A stretch of 64,000 bases of DNA, from contig NZ_CP138858.1 in the NCBI RefSeq assembly GCF_033878955.1, forward strand, positions 3,871,001 through 3,935,000. The letters are read 5' to 3'. A program made the translations under genes and the position numbers. Numbering within the stretch: the first letter of the stretch is position 1; every line of letters begins with the position of its first letter. The DNA comes from Coraliomargarita algicola. Its GTDB lineage: Bacteria; Verrucomicrobiota; Verrucomicrobiia; Opitutales; Coraliomargaritaceae. Under the pieces are notes generated by a model. It saw only the letters and a list, made by a program, of their open reading frames with translations, was not told the DNA's origin and searched no databases. Below are positions 28,489 through 38,943 of this stretch, piece after piece.

Positions 28489-28908
28489 CTAAGATTTTCC
28501 TGCGCCGATTCGCCAGCGCCCTGGGCCTGTGAGGAATAAGGCTATAAAGACGATCAATAATTCCAATGGCCAGCCTGCTTCTAAGGCGAAATTCTGGTAG
28601 CCCGTGACCGCACCGAGCTTGGTCGAGAAGGCCACTGCCATCGTGCCCATCAGCGCGCTGCAGACGATCCGATGGTAACATCCTAGTATGAGTAGGATGC
28701 CGCCGCCAAACTCAGCTATGGCTGCTGCGAGACCAAATGCGATGGATATATTGCCAGCTGGCAAAAAGGGGAGGCCGTGCTGAGCCACTTGCTCCCAAGC
28801 TGCGGTACCACCCATTAGCTTAGGCAGTCCGTGTAGGATGAACATGCTGCCGATACCGATGCGTAAAACGAAGAGTCCAAGGTTGGTTGAGTAGGCGGGT
28901 GCTTTCAT
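28489..28908 (-). CDS. DoxX-family membrane protein
   Basis: 139 residues with four predicted helices and the DoxX signature FVLRIGIGSMFILHGLPKLM near the N-terminus, then FGLAAAIAEFGGGILLILG. The family is associated with quinone or redox-related membrane complexes, but the role here is unknown. It converges with exbD. Confidence 0.88.
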   Translation of the reverse strand: MKAPAYSTNLGLFVLRIGIGSMFILHGLPKLMGGTAAWEQVAQHGLPFLPAGNISIAFGLAAAIAEFGGGILLILGCYHRIVCSALMGTMAVAFSTKLGAVTGYQNFALEAGWPLELLIVFIALFLTGPGRWRIGAGKS

Positions 28909-28965
28909 TGAGCGAAAAAGACGGTTTTATGGCGGTTTTTCAAGCTAGGAAAGGAGACGCTTGTA

Positions 28966-29001
28966 CATAAAAGAAGCCGTCAATCGGAATTAACGGCTTC
29001 T
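28966..29001 (-). terminator. Terminator of the PEP-CTERM gene
   Basis: A 9-bp stem (AGAAGCCGT / ACGGCTTCT) with TTTTAT following on the minus strand, 23 bp past the stop of the secreted protein gene. Confidence 0.8.
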
Positions 29002-29023
29002 CGAAATCAATATGCTCGAATAC

Positions 29024-29584
29024 TTACGCTTGGCGGCGCTTGAGCGCGACAAAAGAGAGCCCCAGAAGGCCTGCGATCAGTGCGTATATCCCTGGTTCTG
29101 GAACAATTGTAAATGTCGCTTGGTAGTTTGAGCCGCCGTTGTTTAGGAAGATATTTCCAGCCGTGTTTGTGCCGTTGGTGTAGCCTTCGAAGTATGCCTG
29201 AAATGTATAATCGCCCTCTGCAATCGTGCCTAAACCGTTGTTGGTGACTAAGTCTTGAGTTGAAGAGGAGATGACCCAGTTACGATCATTACCAATTTTG
29301 GTAGGTGCTGGAGTTAGCTGTATTTGGTGTATGTTGGTGAAGCCATCAATCGTCCAGAACATGTTCATGTGCGTGATCTCAGAACCATTATCTTCAAAGG
29401 TGTTGAGGTCGAAGCCCTGAATTTCGAAGGTCGCAGCATTACTAATATTGCCAAAAGAAGTTAATGTCGAAACGTCGGAAGTATTCCCATCAGCAATGAT
29501 TGAGGTTGTTCCGAAGAAGCCCGTTGCGGCATTCAGTGAAGTCGCAGCCAACAAGCTGCCTACCAGTAAGTACGTTGTTTTCAT
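29024..29584 (-). CDS. PEP-CTERM sorting-domain secreted protein
   Basis: 186 residues: an N-terminal signal (MKTTYLLVGSLLAATSLNA), a Thr/Asn-rich beta-type middle, and the tripartite sorting tail IVPEPGIYALIAGLLGLSF, ending in basic KRRQA. The tail directs processing and surface export by an exosortase. The middle resembles no family I can name. It is monocistronic, with its own terminator. Confidence 0.85.
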   Translation of the reverse strand: MKTTYLLVGSLLAATSLNAATGFFGTTSIIADGNTSDVSTLTSFGNISNAATFEIQGFDLNTFEDNGSEITHMNMFWTIDGFTNIHQIQLTPAPTKIGNDRNWVISSSTQDLVTNNGLGTIAEGDYTFQAYFEGYTNGTNTAGNIFLNNGGSNYQATFTIVPEPGIYALIAGLLGLSFVALKRRQA

Positions 29585-29775
29585 ATTATGTGTATGGGGT
29601 TTGTTATTTAGGTATAAAAGCTATAACCCCCATAATTAACGAATTATTAGCAGTTGGAACGTTTTTTGAATTCAACAGTACAATTGAACTCTTTTATTCT
29701 CTTTTACCCAGTACCTAAGCTCTTCACTCTGTGCCGTTCGACACGTTTGCCTTAGCTGGAATGTTGCCTGTGAAT

Positions 29776-30975
29776 TTATCGCTGTAAGAGCTTCAGAAAT
29801 TCATCGTTGTTTTGAGTCTGCTGGAAGCGGTCGATCATGAGTTCAGCAGCATCTTCAATCTTCTGGCCAGCGAGAGCGCGACGCAAGAATTGAGCGCCTT
29901 CAAGGTATTTCCCAGAGAGTAATAGTTCCTCTTTGCGAGTGCCGGAGGCGTTGAGGTTGATTGCTGGCCAGAGTCGGAGTTCCGCGGCTTTGCGATCAAG
30001 TACCATTTCCATGTTACCTGTGCCTTTGAATTCTTGGAAGATCAGTTCGTCCATCTTGCTGCCTGTCTCGATTAGAGCAGTGGCAATGATCGTTAGGCTG
30101 CCGCCTTCTTCGCAATTGCGGGCAGCTGAGAAGATTTGACGTGGTTTTTCCAAGGCACGTACGTCGAGGCCACCGGTCATAGTGCGACCTCCTTTGCCGG
30201 ATGCGGCATTGTAGGCACGGGCGAGGCGGGTAATGGAATCGAGTAGGAGGACGACATCCTTGCCGGCTTCGACTAAGCGCTTGGCACGTTCGATGGCCAG
30301 TTCAGCGATGCGTAGGTGATTGACCAGTTCTTCGTCGTTGGACGACGCGTATATCTCGGCATTGACGCTGCGCTTGAAGTCGGTGACTTCCTCGGGACGT
30401 TCATCCACGAGTAATACCAGACAGTGGCACTCGGGATGATTTTCGATCACACCGTGGGCGATGTCGTGTAAAATGGTGGTTTTACCCGTGCGAGGGGGAG
30501 CCACAATGAGTCCACGGGTGCCTTTGCCAATGGGGCAGAAGAGGTCCATGATGCGAGTCGTCACGCGGCCATCTTTGGCTTCGAGGCGGATCTGTTCGTC
30601 CGGTGCGATGGAGACGAGTTGTTGGAAGGTGTAGCGACCTTTGCGCTCTTCGAGTAGCGCACCATCCACTTTATCGATGAAGCGCATTTTGGGATTAGGA
30701 AAGCGGTCGTTTTGATGCGCCTTGCCTTCGATGAAGCTGCCTTGCTTTAATTTGAAGCGTTTAATCAGCTCGCGTGGGACGAAGGGATCGTTCGGTTTGG
30801 TCTTACCATTGCGAGAGGGATCGATCAACTGGCCGGTCTTGTTATCCAGGATCTCCAAGATGCCAGATACCGCGATTTCGTTCTCGCGTGGCTTTTCTTG
30901 GGTTTGCTTGGGAGCGGCTTCCTTAGCGGTTGCTGTAGAAGTCGTTGTTTCCGTCGATGAATTGTCTTGGCTCAT
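29776..30975 (-). CDS. rho: Transcription termination factor Rho
   Basis: 399 residues. The hexameric ATPase core is clear: P-loop [15 protein letters not shown] (about 156-170), Walker [18 protein letters not shown]-loop [20 protein letters not shown], and R-loop [12 protein letters not shown]. It ends transcription of untranslated RNA. The N-terminus is short and polar. The primary RNA-binding fold is present in outline (GILEILDN..), but the usual FGFLR aromatic motif reads TGQLID, and the P-loop has Arg-Thr where Lys-Ala is usual. A long leader precedes it. Confidence 0.94.
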   Translation of the reverse strand: MSQDNSSTETTTSTATAKEAAPKQTQEKPRENEIAVSGILEILDNKTGQLIDPSRNGKTKPNDPFVPRELIKRFKLKQGSFIEGKAHQNDRFPNPKMRFIDKVDGALLEERKGRYTFQQLVSIAPDEQIRLEAKDGRVTTRIMDLFCPIGKGTRGLIVAPPRTGKTTILHDIAHGVIENHPECHCLVLLVDERPEEVTDFKRSVNAEIYASSNDEELVNHLRIAELAIERAKRLVEAGKDVVLLLDSITRLARAYNAASGKGGRTMTGGLDVRALEKPRQIFSAARNCEEGGSLTIIATALIETGSKMDELIFQEFKGTGNMEMVLDRKAAELRLWPAINLNASGTRKEELLLSGKYLEGAQFLRRALAGQKIEDAAELMIDRFQQTQNNDEFLKLLQR

Positions 30976-31200
30976 GTGTCGGCGCGTGGATGCGTGAGTA
31001 GATGTATAAAAGGATTGTCCGGCGTGGATGCGGGCGTTTGCGCAAGATCGAGTTCTTGCGCAAAAAGAAGAAAAGGCGTTTCAGCGTAAAGACCGACTAC
31101 CAGTCGGGATTTGATACGTATAGACGGTGTGGACCACCTTTGACATCGTATGCCGTAACGCGATGGGCTCTTTTAAGGGGGAATCCACACGCGCTGTCAA
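30976..31200 (-). promoter_or_regulatory. rho promoter candidate and leader hairpin
   Basis: On the minus strand TTGACA (31195-31200) and a 17-bp spacer to CTTAAA (31172-31177) suggest a start near 31165 and a leader of about 190 nt. The leader holds a perfect 10-bp hairpin (TTGCGCAAGA / TCTTGCGCAA, 31038-31047 and 31054-31063) and a 21-codon ORF (31081-31146). Leader control of rho is known in E. coli. Confidence 0.4.
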
Positions 31201-31259
31201 CGACTATAATCTTTGCTGCTTTTTGACAGAGCGGCCCGGTCTGTGCTACTGGTGAGCCT

Positions 31260-32351
31260 ATGACTGTTTGGTTCGCGAATATCTATCATACGGAAATCGC
31301 AGGCAATGGGCTGGATCATTGGCTTTATGCCTTGGGAGCTACGGTTGTGCTGTTTTTAGCACTGAAGTTGCTCTTTGCTGTTTTAGAGCGCCGTATCCTC
31401 AGCCTGAGTAAAAAAACATCCACAATTGCGGATGATCTGTTGGCTGCTGCATTGGGATCTACTAAAAGCTATATCCTGTTTGTCGCGGCAGTATGGGGGG
31501 GCACGCGTTTTCTGGATCTCGGCAGTTGGGATATGCATTTTGATTTTGCCCTGTTGATTGCGGTTGTTTTGCAAGCCGCGATTTGGGGGAATCGCATGGT
31601 TTCATGCTACATCACGTATTATACGGATGCGCGGCGTGAGGATAACCCCGGCGCGGTTTCAGTGGTGCAGGGAGTTTCTTTTATTGTGCGCTTGGTCATT
31701 TGGTCGGTGGCGTTCTTATTGGTGGTCGATAACTTAGGTTATGATGTAACTGCTTTGGTGGCTGGAATGGGCATTGGTGGTATTGCGGTGGCATTGGCCA
31801 TTCAGAATATACTTGGAGATCTCTTTGCCTCATTGTCGATTGTGTTGGATAAGCCCTTTGTGATTGGAGATTTTATCATTGTGGGCGAGCTCATGGGCGG
31901 GGTGGAGAAAATCGGGCTCAAGACGACTCGGGTGCGTAGCCTCTCGGGCGAACAATTGATTTTCTCCAATTCAGATTTACTGAATAGCCGAATTCGCAAT
32001 TACAAGCGTATGCAAGAACGCCGTATTCCGTTTGGCTTCGGAGTGACGTATCAGACCACACCGGATCAGTTGGAGGCGATTCCGCCCTTGGTGAAGTCTA
32101 TCATCAAGGGGGTGGAGGGGCTGCGTTTTGACCGTGCTCATTTCAAAAGCTTTGGCGATAGTTCCTATGATTTCGAGGTGGTTTACTATATTAATTCGCC
32201 CGATTTTAATGCTTACATGGATGCGCAACAGACAATCAATTTGGCGCTCTGTCGCGCTTTTGCCGAGCGTGGTATTGAGTTTGCTTATCCGACGCGTACG
32301 CTTTATATGCACCGCGCTGGGGATGGGGCTGCGGGCGAGGGAGATTCATAA
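31260..32351 (+). CDS. Mechanosensitive ion channel (MscS family)
   Basis: 363 residues: N-terminal membrane helices to about 170, the pore helix VAGMGIGGIAVALAIQNILG (about 168-187), then the MscS beta domain with DKPFVIGDFIIV and GVEKIGLKTTRVRSLSGEQL. It likely opens under membrane tension to relieve osmotic shock. It is divergent from rho. Confidence 0.93.
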   Translation: MTVWFANIYHTEIAGNGLDHWLYALGATVVLFLALKLLFAVLERRILSLSKKTSTIADDLLAAALGSTKSYILFVAAVWGGTRFLDLGSWDMHFDFALLIAVVLQAAIWGNRMVSCYITYYTDARREDNPGAVSVVQGVSFIVRLVIWSVAFLLVVDNLGYDVTALVAGMGIGGIAVALAIQNILGDLFASLSIVLDKPFVIGDFIIVGELMGGVEKIGLKTTRVRSLSGEQLIFSNSDLLNSRIRNYKRMQERRIPFGFGVTYQTTPDQLEAIPPLVKSIIKGVEGLRFDRAHFKSFGDSSYDFEVVYYINSPDFNAYMDAQQTINLALCRAFAERGIEFAYPTRTLYMHRAGDGAAGEGDS

Positions 32352-32494
32352 TTTTATGCCGTTAGTTGGTTTGTTGTAGCTCGCTTGAGTTGGCGTGGAT
32401 CTCTGGCTTGTCGTTGCTGTGGTTGCTATGATTTGCAACTTTCACATGTTTTCGTTGCAATTCACGGCAGCATAAATTTACTCGCCCGCTTCTT

Positions 32495-34081
32495 ATGAAA
32501 ATACTAATTGCAGACCGCATTTCGCCTATAGGTGTTGATTTGTTCAAAGCCCAACCAGGTTTTGACGTCGTAGAAGCCTATGGTTCCTCACCGGAGCAAA
32601 TCCTTGAGCTTGCCAAGGACGCCGACGCAATTGCCGTGCGTTCCGATACTCGTATCACTGCCGAGGTGATTGCTGCCGCGCCGAAGCTGAAGGTGGTAGG
32701 ACGTGCGGGAGTCGGTGTGGATAACATCGATATCGAAGCGGCGACTGACCATGGCGTCATCGTGATGAACACGCCAACGGGGAATACGATTGCCACCGCG
32801 GAACTTACTTTCACTCATATGCTCGCGGGTACTCGCCCGATCGTACAAGCATGCGCTGGTATGAAGGCTGGCCGCTGGGATCGTAAGAAGTATACTGGTT
32901 CTGAGCTGAATCAAAAAACTCTGGGTGTGCTCGGCATGGGCCGTATCGGGGCTGAAGTGGCTAAGCGCGCCATGGCCTTTCAAATGGATGTGCTCGCGTA
33001 TGATCCTTATTTGACCGAATCCCGCGCTAAGTCGCTCGGTGTGAAGCAGGCTACCTTAGACGAAGTGATCGAGAATGCGGACTACATTACAGTGCACATG
33101 CCGATGACGAAGGATACGAAGCACATGCTGAATGCCGATGCATTCAAGCGTATGAAGGACGGTGTGCGCGTCTTTAATTGTGCTCGTGGGGGTATTATTG
33201 AAGAAGCGGCGCTGATTGAGGCACTGAATTCCGGTAAAGTTGCTGCGGCCGGTCTAGATGTTTACGAAGATGAGCCACCAGCAGAAGATAGCCCTCTGCG
33301 TGGCATCGAAAATCTTGTTCTTACGCCACACTTGGGGGCTTCTACAGTGGAAGCTCAGGAAAATGTCGGCATCGACGTGGCGAAGCAAATGATCGAAGCA
33401 CTTACCGGTGGTATGGTTGTGAACGCGCTGAATATGCCATCGGTCGATCCTAAGGTGCTCGAAAAGCTCGGCCCTTATATGACACTTGGCGAAAAAGTCG
33501 GCACATTCTCGCAGCAACTCGCCCCTGAAGGTGTTGAGAAAATTACCATTCGTTACTTTGGTAAGATCACCGAGCTTGATACCCTGCCACTGACGAATGC
33601 CATTCAGCGTGGCTTTTTACGTGATATTTCCGACAACGTGAATAACGTAAATGCGCCTAAGAAGATTGAGCGCCTCGGGATCGCCTGTGATCAAGTTAAG
33701 AGCAGTGATCACGCTGACTTCAACGAATTAATTGAAGTCGAAGTGGCCTGCAAGGGAGGTAAAACGCGCACCATTGGCGGCACATTGGTTGGTAAGAATC
33801 AGACTCCACGGATCGTTGAAATCGATTCGCACAGTGTCGAAGTAAGCACCGACGCGACCTTGTTGGTGCTGAAGAATAAGGATGTTCCCGGTATTGTCGG
33901 CTTTATCGGTGTCACGCTCGGAGAGGATCAGGTCAATATCGCCAACATGTCGCTGAGTCGCGATAAGGGCGAAGGATTTGCGGTCTCTGTTTTTGAACTC
34001 GACAGTGCCCCTTCGGAGACGGCTGCGAAGAAGATTACTGAGCATCCCGCAATCGAAAAATACCGCGTGATCAAGCTCTAG
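32495..34081 (+). CDS. serA: D-3-phosphoglycerate dehydrogenase
   Basis: A 528-residue long-form SerA. It has an N-terminal 2-hydroxyacid dehydrogenase fold with [14 protein letters not shown] for [16 protein letters not shown] with the catalytic Arg, and the catalytic His in LTPHLGAST. An ASB domain and a C-terminal ACT domain (about 455-528, [15 protein letters not shown]) follow. It starts serine synthesis by oxidising 3-phosphoglycerate. The ACT domain suggests amino-acid feedback. A terminator follows closely. Confidence 0.97.
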   Translation: MKILIADRISPIGVDLFKAQPGFDVVEAYGSSPEQILELAKDADAIAVRSDTRITAEVIAAAPKLKVVGRAGVGVDNIDIEAATDHGVIVMNTPTGNTIATAELTFTHMLAGTRPIVQACAGMKAGRWDRKKYTGSELNQKTLGVLGMGRIGAEVAKRAMAFQMDVLAYDPYLTESRAKSLGVKQATLDEVIENADYITVHMPMTKDTKHMLNADAFKRMKDGVRVFNCARGGIIEEAALIEALNSGKVAAAGLDVYEDEPPAEDSPLRGIENLVLTPHLGASTVEAQENVGIDVAKQMIEALTGGMVVNALNMPSVDPKVLEKLGPYMTLGEKVGTFSQQLAPEGVEKITIRYFGKITELDTLPLTNAIQRGFLRDISDNVNNVNAPKKIERLGIACDQVKSSDHADFNELIEVEVACKGGKTRTIGGTLVGKNQTPRIVEIDSHSVEVSTDATLLVLKNKDVPGIVGFIGVTLGEDQVNIANMSLSRDKGEGFAVSVFELDSAPSETAAKKITEHPAIEKYRVIKL

Positions 34082-34103
34082 TAGCGATCTGAATGTAACA
34101 AAT

Positions 34104-34135
34104 GGGCTCTCCGTCAGGGAGAGCCCTTTTTTTTC
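34104..34135 (+). terminator. serA terminator
   Basis: A perfect 9-bp stem (GGGCTCTCC / GGAGAGCCC) with a 5-nt loop, followed by eight T. Confidence 0.92.
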
Positions 34136-34196
34136 TCAATCGAAAATCTTGTCTGCTTGCAACTTGCTCAGACTTCCACAGCTTCATCGCTTCGAT

Positions 34197-34835
34197 ATGT
34201 CTAAAGATGCTTCCAATTTAAAACCAAAACTCGCCGTGATTGATTACGGTATGGGGAACTTGCGCAGTGTCGTTAGGGCCTGGGAGCATGTGGGGGCCGA
34301 TGCCTACCTGGTATCAGAGCCGGAACAGATCGGCTCGGCCGATGCACTGATCTTTCCGGGGCAGGGAGCGATCGTCGATACCATGCGTTTACTGCAGGCG
34401 ACTGGTTTTGACCATGTGATTCGTGATTGGATCGCTGCGGACCGACCTTTTTTCGGTATTTGTCTCGGACTTCAGGCGCTATTTGAGCATTCGGAAGAGG
34501 GCGACACCGCTGCTCTAGGTATTTTCAAAGGATCCGTTAAGCGTTTTGTGATCGATCCTGCGCTTAAGATTCCGCATATGGGCTGGAATGCTGTGACCTT
34601 CGCGCCCGGGGCCCCGCTAACTGAGGGCCTTGTTTCTGGTCAGGATCAATTTTATTTTGTTCATAGTTATTACATTCAACCGCAAGACCCCAGCATAGCA
34701 CTCTTTCATTCGGACTACGGAGGACAATTTGTCTCCGGTATCCGCTTTGGCAATTGTTATGCTACTCAATTTCACCCCGAAAAAAGTCAGGCAAAAGGAT
34801 TGCATCTATATCGAAATTTTTTGAGATCGCTTTAG
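34197..34835 (+). CDS. hisH: Imidazole glycerol phosphate synthase, glutaminase subunit
   Basis: 212 residues of class I glutamine amidotransferase. The nucleophile is Cys89 in [13 protein letters not shown], with the His-Glu pair in [10 protein letters not shown] near the C-terminus. It supplies ammonia to HisF in histidine synthesis. The start is at [18 protein letters not shown]; the open frame from 34149 begins in the serA terminator zone. No other his genes are near, so it is an isolated copy. Confidence 0.94.
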   Translation: MSKDASNLKPKLAVIDYGMGNLRSVVRAWEHVGADAYLVSEPEQIGSADALIFPGQGAIVDTMRLLQATGFDHVIRDWIAADRPFFGICLGLQALFEHSEEGDTAALGIFKGSVKRFVIDPALKIPHMGWNAVTFAPGAPLTEGLVSGQDQFYFVHSYYIQPQDPSIALFHSDYGGQFVSGIRFGNCYATQFHPEKSQAKGLHLYRNFLRSL

Positions 34836-34916
34836 CGCTCTTAGAGCAACGGTGCTCTGAGATGACTGTTCGATACTTTGAGCTTTCTTAACTGACGCAG
34901 TAACACGACCACTACC

Positions 34917-36203
34917 ATGGAAAATACAGGCACTATCCGACTTGGAAACGAAAATTTCGAGTTCCCCATTATTGTGGGAACCGAGGGCGAGAAAGCCCTA
35001 GATACACGGACCTTACGCGCGAAGAGTGGTTGTATCACTTTTGACGAAGGCTATGGTAATACCGGTTCCTGCATGAGTGACATCACCTTTATTGATGGTG
35101 AAAATGGCATTCTTCGTCACCGTGGGTATCCGATCGAACAACTCGCCGAGAACTCTTCTTTCCTTGAGACCGCTATGTTGGTCATCTACGGAGAGTTGCC
35201 TTCGGAGGAGAATCTACGTGCATTCCGTCAGCAAGTGCGCAAGAACTCTTCGATACATACGGGGATGCACAGCCACTTCGATGGTTTCCCGAGTGGTGCA
35301 CATCCCATGGCTATCCTTTCTTCGATGCTCAACTCGCTGGGGGCATACTATCCAGAGATGTCGTCGAATGATCGTGAGCAAGATTTAGCTCATTTCGATG
35401 AAACGGCAGCCCTTCTTATTTCCAAGGTGCGGACCATCGCAGCCATGACTTATCGCATGAAGATGGGGCTGCCATTTGTTTATCCTGCCGACAAACGCTA
35501 CACAGGTAACTTCCTGCATATGATGTTTTCGGAGCCTTATAACGAATACGTCGACGACCATGGCGCGGGTAAAGCGCTCGACCTATTCTTGATGCTGCAT
35601 GCAGATCATGAGCAAAACTGTTCCACTTCTACAGTCCGTATGGTTGCTTCTGGCGGGGCTAATTTGTTTGCTTCGGTTTCTGCTGGTGTCTGTGCACTTT
35701 GGGGCCCGTCTCATGGTGGCGCGAATATGGCAGTGATCAAGATGCTGGAAGAAATTCATGCAGCAGGGGACGACGGCTCGCGTTTTATCGAAGCCGCGAA
35801 GAAGGGGGAAGCCAAGTTGATGGGCTTTGGCCACCGCGTTTATAAGAATTACGATCCACGCGCTAAAATCCTCGGTAAGAGTGCCGAGAGTATTCTTGAA
35901 AGTATCGGGATGGAAGATCCGTTGCTCGATATCGCACGCCGACTGGAGCAAGCAGCTCTGGAAGATGATTATTTCATCAGCCGTAAACTCTACCCGAATG
36001 TCGATTTTTACAGTGGTCTTATTTTGAAGGCGATTGGTATCCCCGTTGAAATGTTTACTGTGATGTTTGCGATCGGACGTATGCCCGGTTGGATTGCCAA
36101 CTGGAAGGAGATTGCTGAAAATCCGAAGAGCCGCATTCACCGTCCACGCCAAATTTATACTGGCAGCACCAAGCGCGATTATCTCGCGCTGGATCAACGC
36201 TAG
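34917..36203 (+). CDS. gltA: Citrate synthase
   Basis: 428 residues, type II (Gram-negative hexameric) size, with the extra N-terminal beta domain. Catalytic residues lie in [29 protein letters not shown] and YPNVDFYSG (His, His and Asp). It condenses acetyl-CoA and oxaloacetate to enter the TCA cycle. It stands alone and is closed by a hairpin. Confidence 0.97.
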   Translation: MENTGTIRLGNENFEFPIIVGTEGEKALDTRTLRAKSGCITFDEGYGNTGSCMSDITFIDGENGILRHRGYPIEQLAENSSFLETAMLVIYGELPSEENLRAFRQQVRKNSSIHTGMHSHFDGFPSGAHPMAILSSMLNSLGAYYPEMSSNDREQDLAHFDETAALLISKVRTIAAMTYRMKMGLPFVYPADKRYTGNFLHMMFSEPYNEYVDDHGAGKALDLFLMLHADHEQNCSTSTVRMVASGGANLFASVSAGVCALWGPSHGGANMAVIKMLEEIHAAGDDGSRFIEAAKKGEAKLMGFGHRVYKNYDPRAKILGKSAESILESIGMEDPLLDIARRLEQAALEDDYFISRKLYPNVDFYSGLILKAIGIPVEMFTVMFAIGRMPGWIANWKEIAENPKSRIHRPRQIYTGSTKRDYLALDQR

Positions 36204-36213
36204 TTGGATATAA

Positions 36214-36250
36214 AATGCCCTCTGGCGTTTCCGCGCAGAGGGCATTCCTT
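36214..36250. terminator. Shared terminator between gltA and sigma factor gene
   Basis: An 11-bp stem (AATGCCCTCTG / CAGAGGGCATT) with inner GCG/CGC pairs, flanked by T-rich sequence on one side and A-rich on the other. It can end transcripts from both converging genes. Confidence 0.8.
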
Positions 36251-36277
36251 TATCAAACAACAACTTAGTCTAAAAAA

Positions 36278-37306
36278 TCAGGAAGCCACTTGCTCCTGAA
36301 AGAATTCTTGCAGAACTTTCATCTTTTCCTGTTCGATGCGTTCTTCTTGCACTTCTTCTTTAGAGCGCTGGCGCTCGTTTTCAGTCATGAGACGACGCAT
36401 CTTGTGGATGGCAATATTTTGAATCTGTCGCACGCGTTCGCGAGTGACGTCGAAGCGTTCACCGACTTCTTCCAGTGTGAGTGGGCGGTTACCATCCAGT
36501 CCGAAGCGTAGCTGGATGATTTCGGCTTCACGTTCTTCAAGCCGGTCGATGACGGACTTGATGTCGTTGCTCATGGATTTTTCCTGTAAATTCTCTAACG
36601 GGGTCGCTTCGTTGTCGTCTCCGACTAGTTCACCGAAGGTGGTTTCGCCATCTTCACCTACCGGGGCGTCCAGTGATGCAGGACGAATACTGACTGATTT
36701 CAAGTGCGCGACTTTGTTGACCGGCATGTCCATCGCGAACGCGATTTCTTCGTCAGCAGGTTCGCGGTCAAGTTCGTCGGCGAGTTGTGCGGTGACTTTG
36801 CGCATTTTGGCGATGCGGTCGACCAGGTGCACCGGCAGGCGAATCGTCTTACTTTGGTTGGCCAGGGCGCGCTTGATCGATTGCTTGATCCACCAAGCGG
36901 CATAGGTACTTAGCTTGCCGCCTTTAGAAGGGTCGAAGCGCTCGACGGCTTTGATCAAGCCAATGTTGCCTTCGCTAATTAAGTCGAGGAGTGGTAGGCC
37001 GAAATTGTTGTAATCGTAAGCTATTTTAACGACTAGGCGCAGGTTCGCAGAAATCATGTGATCGCGGGCGGCTTTATCGCCTTGTTGGATGCGTGCGGCG
37101 AGTTCGATCTCTTCCTCCTTGCTCAGTAAGGGGGTTTTAGAGATCTCCTGCATATAAGTGCGCATGACGTTGCGATCATTTGAGGGGAGTTCGCGGACGT
37201 CGGTTACGGCCTCAACTTCGTCTGTGCGAGAGCGGGGGACGTCTGAGAGCCGATTAGCTTGTGAACGTCGATTTCGGGTTCTTTCTGCTGTCTGTGCTAT
37301 ATTCAT
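36278..37306 (-). CDS. Sigma-70 family RNA polymerase sigma factor (RpoD/RpoS type)
   Basis: 342 residues. Region 1.2 begins at about residue 46 (RNVMRTYMQEI), region 2 at about 80-150 (ANLRLVVKIAYDYNNFGLPL, then STYAAWWIKQSIKRAL), region 3 follows, and region 4 is near 245-305 (LTLEEVGERFDVTRERVRQI). Region 1.1 is absent, which is more like a group 2 factor than a primary RpoD. A 34-residue charged helix follows region 4. It probably directs a general or stress promoter set. Confidence 0.9.
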   Translation of the reverse strand: MNIAQTAERTRNRRSQANRLSDVPRSRTDEVEAVTDVRELPSNDRNVMRTYMQEISKTPLLSKEEEIELAARIQQGDKAARDHMISANLRLVVKIAYDYNNFGLPLLDLISEGNIGLIKAVERFDPSKGGKLSTYAAWWIKQSIKRALANQSKTIRLPVHLVDRIAKMRKVTAQLADELDREPADEEIAFAMDMPVNKVAHLKSVSIRPASLDAPVGEDGETTFGELVGDDNEATPLENLQEKSMSNDIKSVIDRLEEREAEIIQLRFGLDGNRPLTLEEVGERFDVTRERVRQIQNIAIHKMRRLMTENERQRSKEEVQEERIEQEKMKVLQEFFQEQVAS

Positions 37307-37449
37307 AAGTCGTTTTCGGTGGTGAATTCCACTGTTTAGATACTTCGACCGCGGATTTATTCCCGAGGTTCCAATACCTATCGCGACTATTTAAGCTGAC
37401 TTACAAAAAAACACAAAAAGTAGTTAGTTTCTTTGCGATTGTTAATAAC

Positions 37450-38943
37450 TTATTCACAAAACATGCTTTCGGCCAGCGAAACGGCCTTGAGCATACCCTT
37501 GGCTTTGTTGATGGTCTCCATAAATTCGCTCTCTGGCACTGAATCGGCCACCAAGCCGGCTCCGGACTGAATGTAAATTTGGCCGTCTTTGATGACTGCG
37601 GTGCGGATGCCGATGCAGGAGTCGTGGCTGCCATCGAAGCCAAAATAGCCCAGTGCGCCGCCGTAGACACCACGTTGGCTGTTTTCGAGTTCGGAAATGA
37701 TCTGGAGTGCCCGCACTTTGGGCGCTCCGCTGAGAGTGCCTGCTGGAAAGGTGGCTCGCATTAAATCGAAGGCTGTGCACTCGGGGCGAATTGTTCCCAC
37801 AACTTGTGAGACAATGTGCATAACATGTGAATAACGTTCGATAGTCATGTAATCCGGCACCTTGATCGAGCCATATTGGCAGACGCGGCCGATATCGTTA
37901 CGCGCGAGGTCGACCAGCATTAGGTGTTCGGCCTTTTCCTTCTCGTCGGCCAGCAAATCCTTTTCCAAGGCGAGGTCTTCGGTCTCGGTTTGGCCGCGAT
38001 GGCGGGTGCCTGCGATGGGGCGGATTTCGACTTGATCCCCTGTCAGGCGAACGTGCACTTCGGGAGAAGCGCCCACGACAGAGAAGTCGGCATCTTCCAT
38101 TAGAAACATGTAAGGCGAGGGGTTCACCGTACGTAGAGCGCGGTAAAGATCCACTGGTGCGGGTTTGAACTCTTTTACAAAGCGCTGTGAGAGAACTGTT
38201 TGTATTACATCTCCAGCGCGGACGTAGTCTTTTACCTGATCGACTGCAGCTTTAAAGCGTTCTTTGGTGAAGTTGCCTGCGGGCACCGTGATCTCGCCCG
38301 GGCTCTCGATGGGGCGATGGCTGATCGGTTGTTGGCGTTCCAGCACTTCGTAAATGCGCTGGATCTCGGCCACTGCTTGATCGTAGGCCTGGCTGGAATT
38401 GCCGTCTTGGGAATGAGCATTCACGCAGATACGTAAGATCTGTCGTACATGGTCAAATATGAGCACCGAATCGGTGATCATATAGTAAAGGATTGGCATT
38501 TCGAGTGGGTTGTCGGAAGGCTTGGGGACTGTGGGCTCGATGCTGTGAATAAACTCGTGTCCGACGAAGCCGACAGCGCCGCCACAAAAGGGGGGCATGT
38601 CTGGCATGTCGACTGGTTGGTAGCTCGCCATCTCTGCTTCGATCAGCTTGAGTGGATCGCTGGGAGTCTCGATGGTCTCAGTCTCGCCGCCTTTGTGATG
38701 AATCTTGGTTTCTTTTTCGAATACGCGATATACCTTGCGTGGGTTGGCGCCGAGAAAGGAGTAGCGGCTGATGCGTTCGCCCCCGACGATCGACTCGAAC
38801 AAAAATGCAGGGCCTTCGTTGCGTATTTTGCAGTAGGCACCGAGTGGGGTCTCGCAATCGGCGGTGAGATCCAAGTAGACAGGGATCGTATTACCCTTGG
38901 CGGTGAGTTTGGCGAATTCGGATCTGGTGGGCTGGATATTCAT
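37450..38943 (-). CDS. trpE: Anthranilate synthase component I
   Basis: 497 residues with the chorismate-binding motifs IRPIAGTRHRGQTETED, DLARNDIGRVCQYGSI and FPAGTLSGAPKVRALQIISE. It converts chorismate to anthranilate with a TrpG glutaminase, which is not in the window. Its ATG overlaps the purK stop (ATGA), so it is translationally coupled to purine genes, an odd pairing. Confidence 0.93.
   Translation of the reverse strand: MNIQPTRSEFAKLTAKGNTIPVYLDLTADCETPLGAYCKIRNEGPAFLFESIVGGERISRYSFLGANPRKVYRVFEKETKIHHKGGETETIETPSDPLKLIEAEMASYQPVDMPDMPPFCGGAVGFVGHEFIHSIEPTVPKPSDNPLEMPILYYMITDSVLIFDHVRQILRICVNAHSQDGNSSQAYDQAVAEIQRIYEVLERQQPISHRPIESPGEITVPAGNFTKERFKAAVDQVKDYVRAGDVIQTVLSQRFVKEFKPAPVDLYRALRTVNPSPYMFLMEDADFSVVGASPEVHVRLTGDQVEIRPIAGTRHRGQTETEDLALEKDLLADEKEKAEHLMLVDLARNDIGRVCQYGSIKVPDYMTIERYSHVMHIVSQVVGTIRPECTAFDLMRATFPAGTLSGAPKVRALQIISELENSQRGVYGGALGYFGFDGSHDSCIGIRTAVIKDGQIYIQSGAGLVADSVPESEFMETINKAKGMLKAVSLAESMFCE

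Noticed and set aside
31002..31226. 74-codon plus-strand ORF before the MscS gene
   Set aside because: It covers the rho leader, has Lys/Arg runs from A-rich sequence and no recognisable domain. The perfect hairpin within it fits a leader better.
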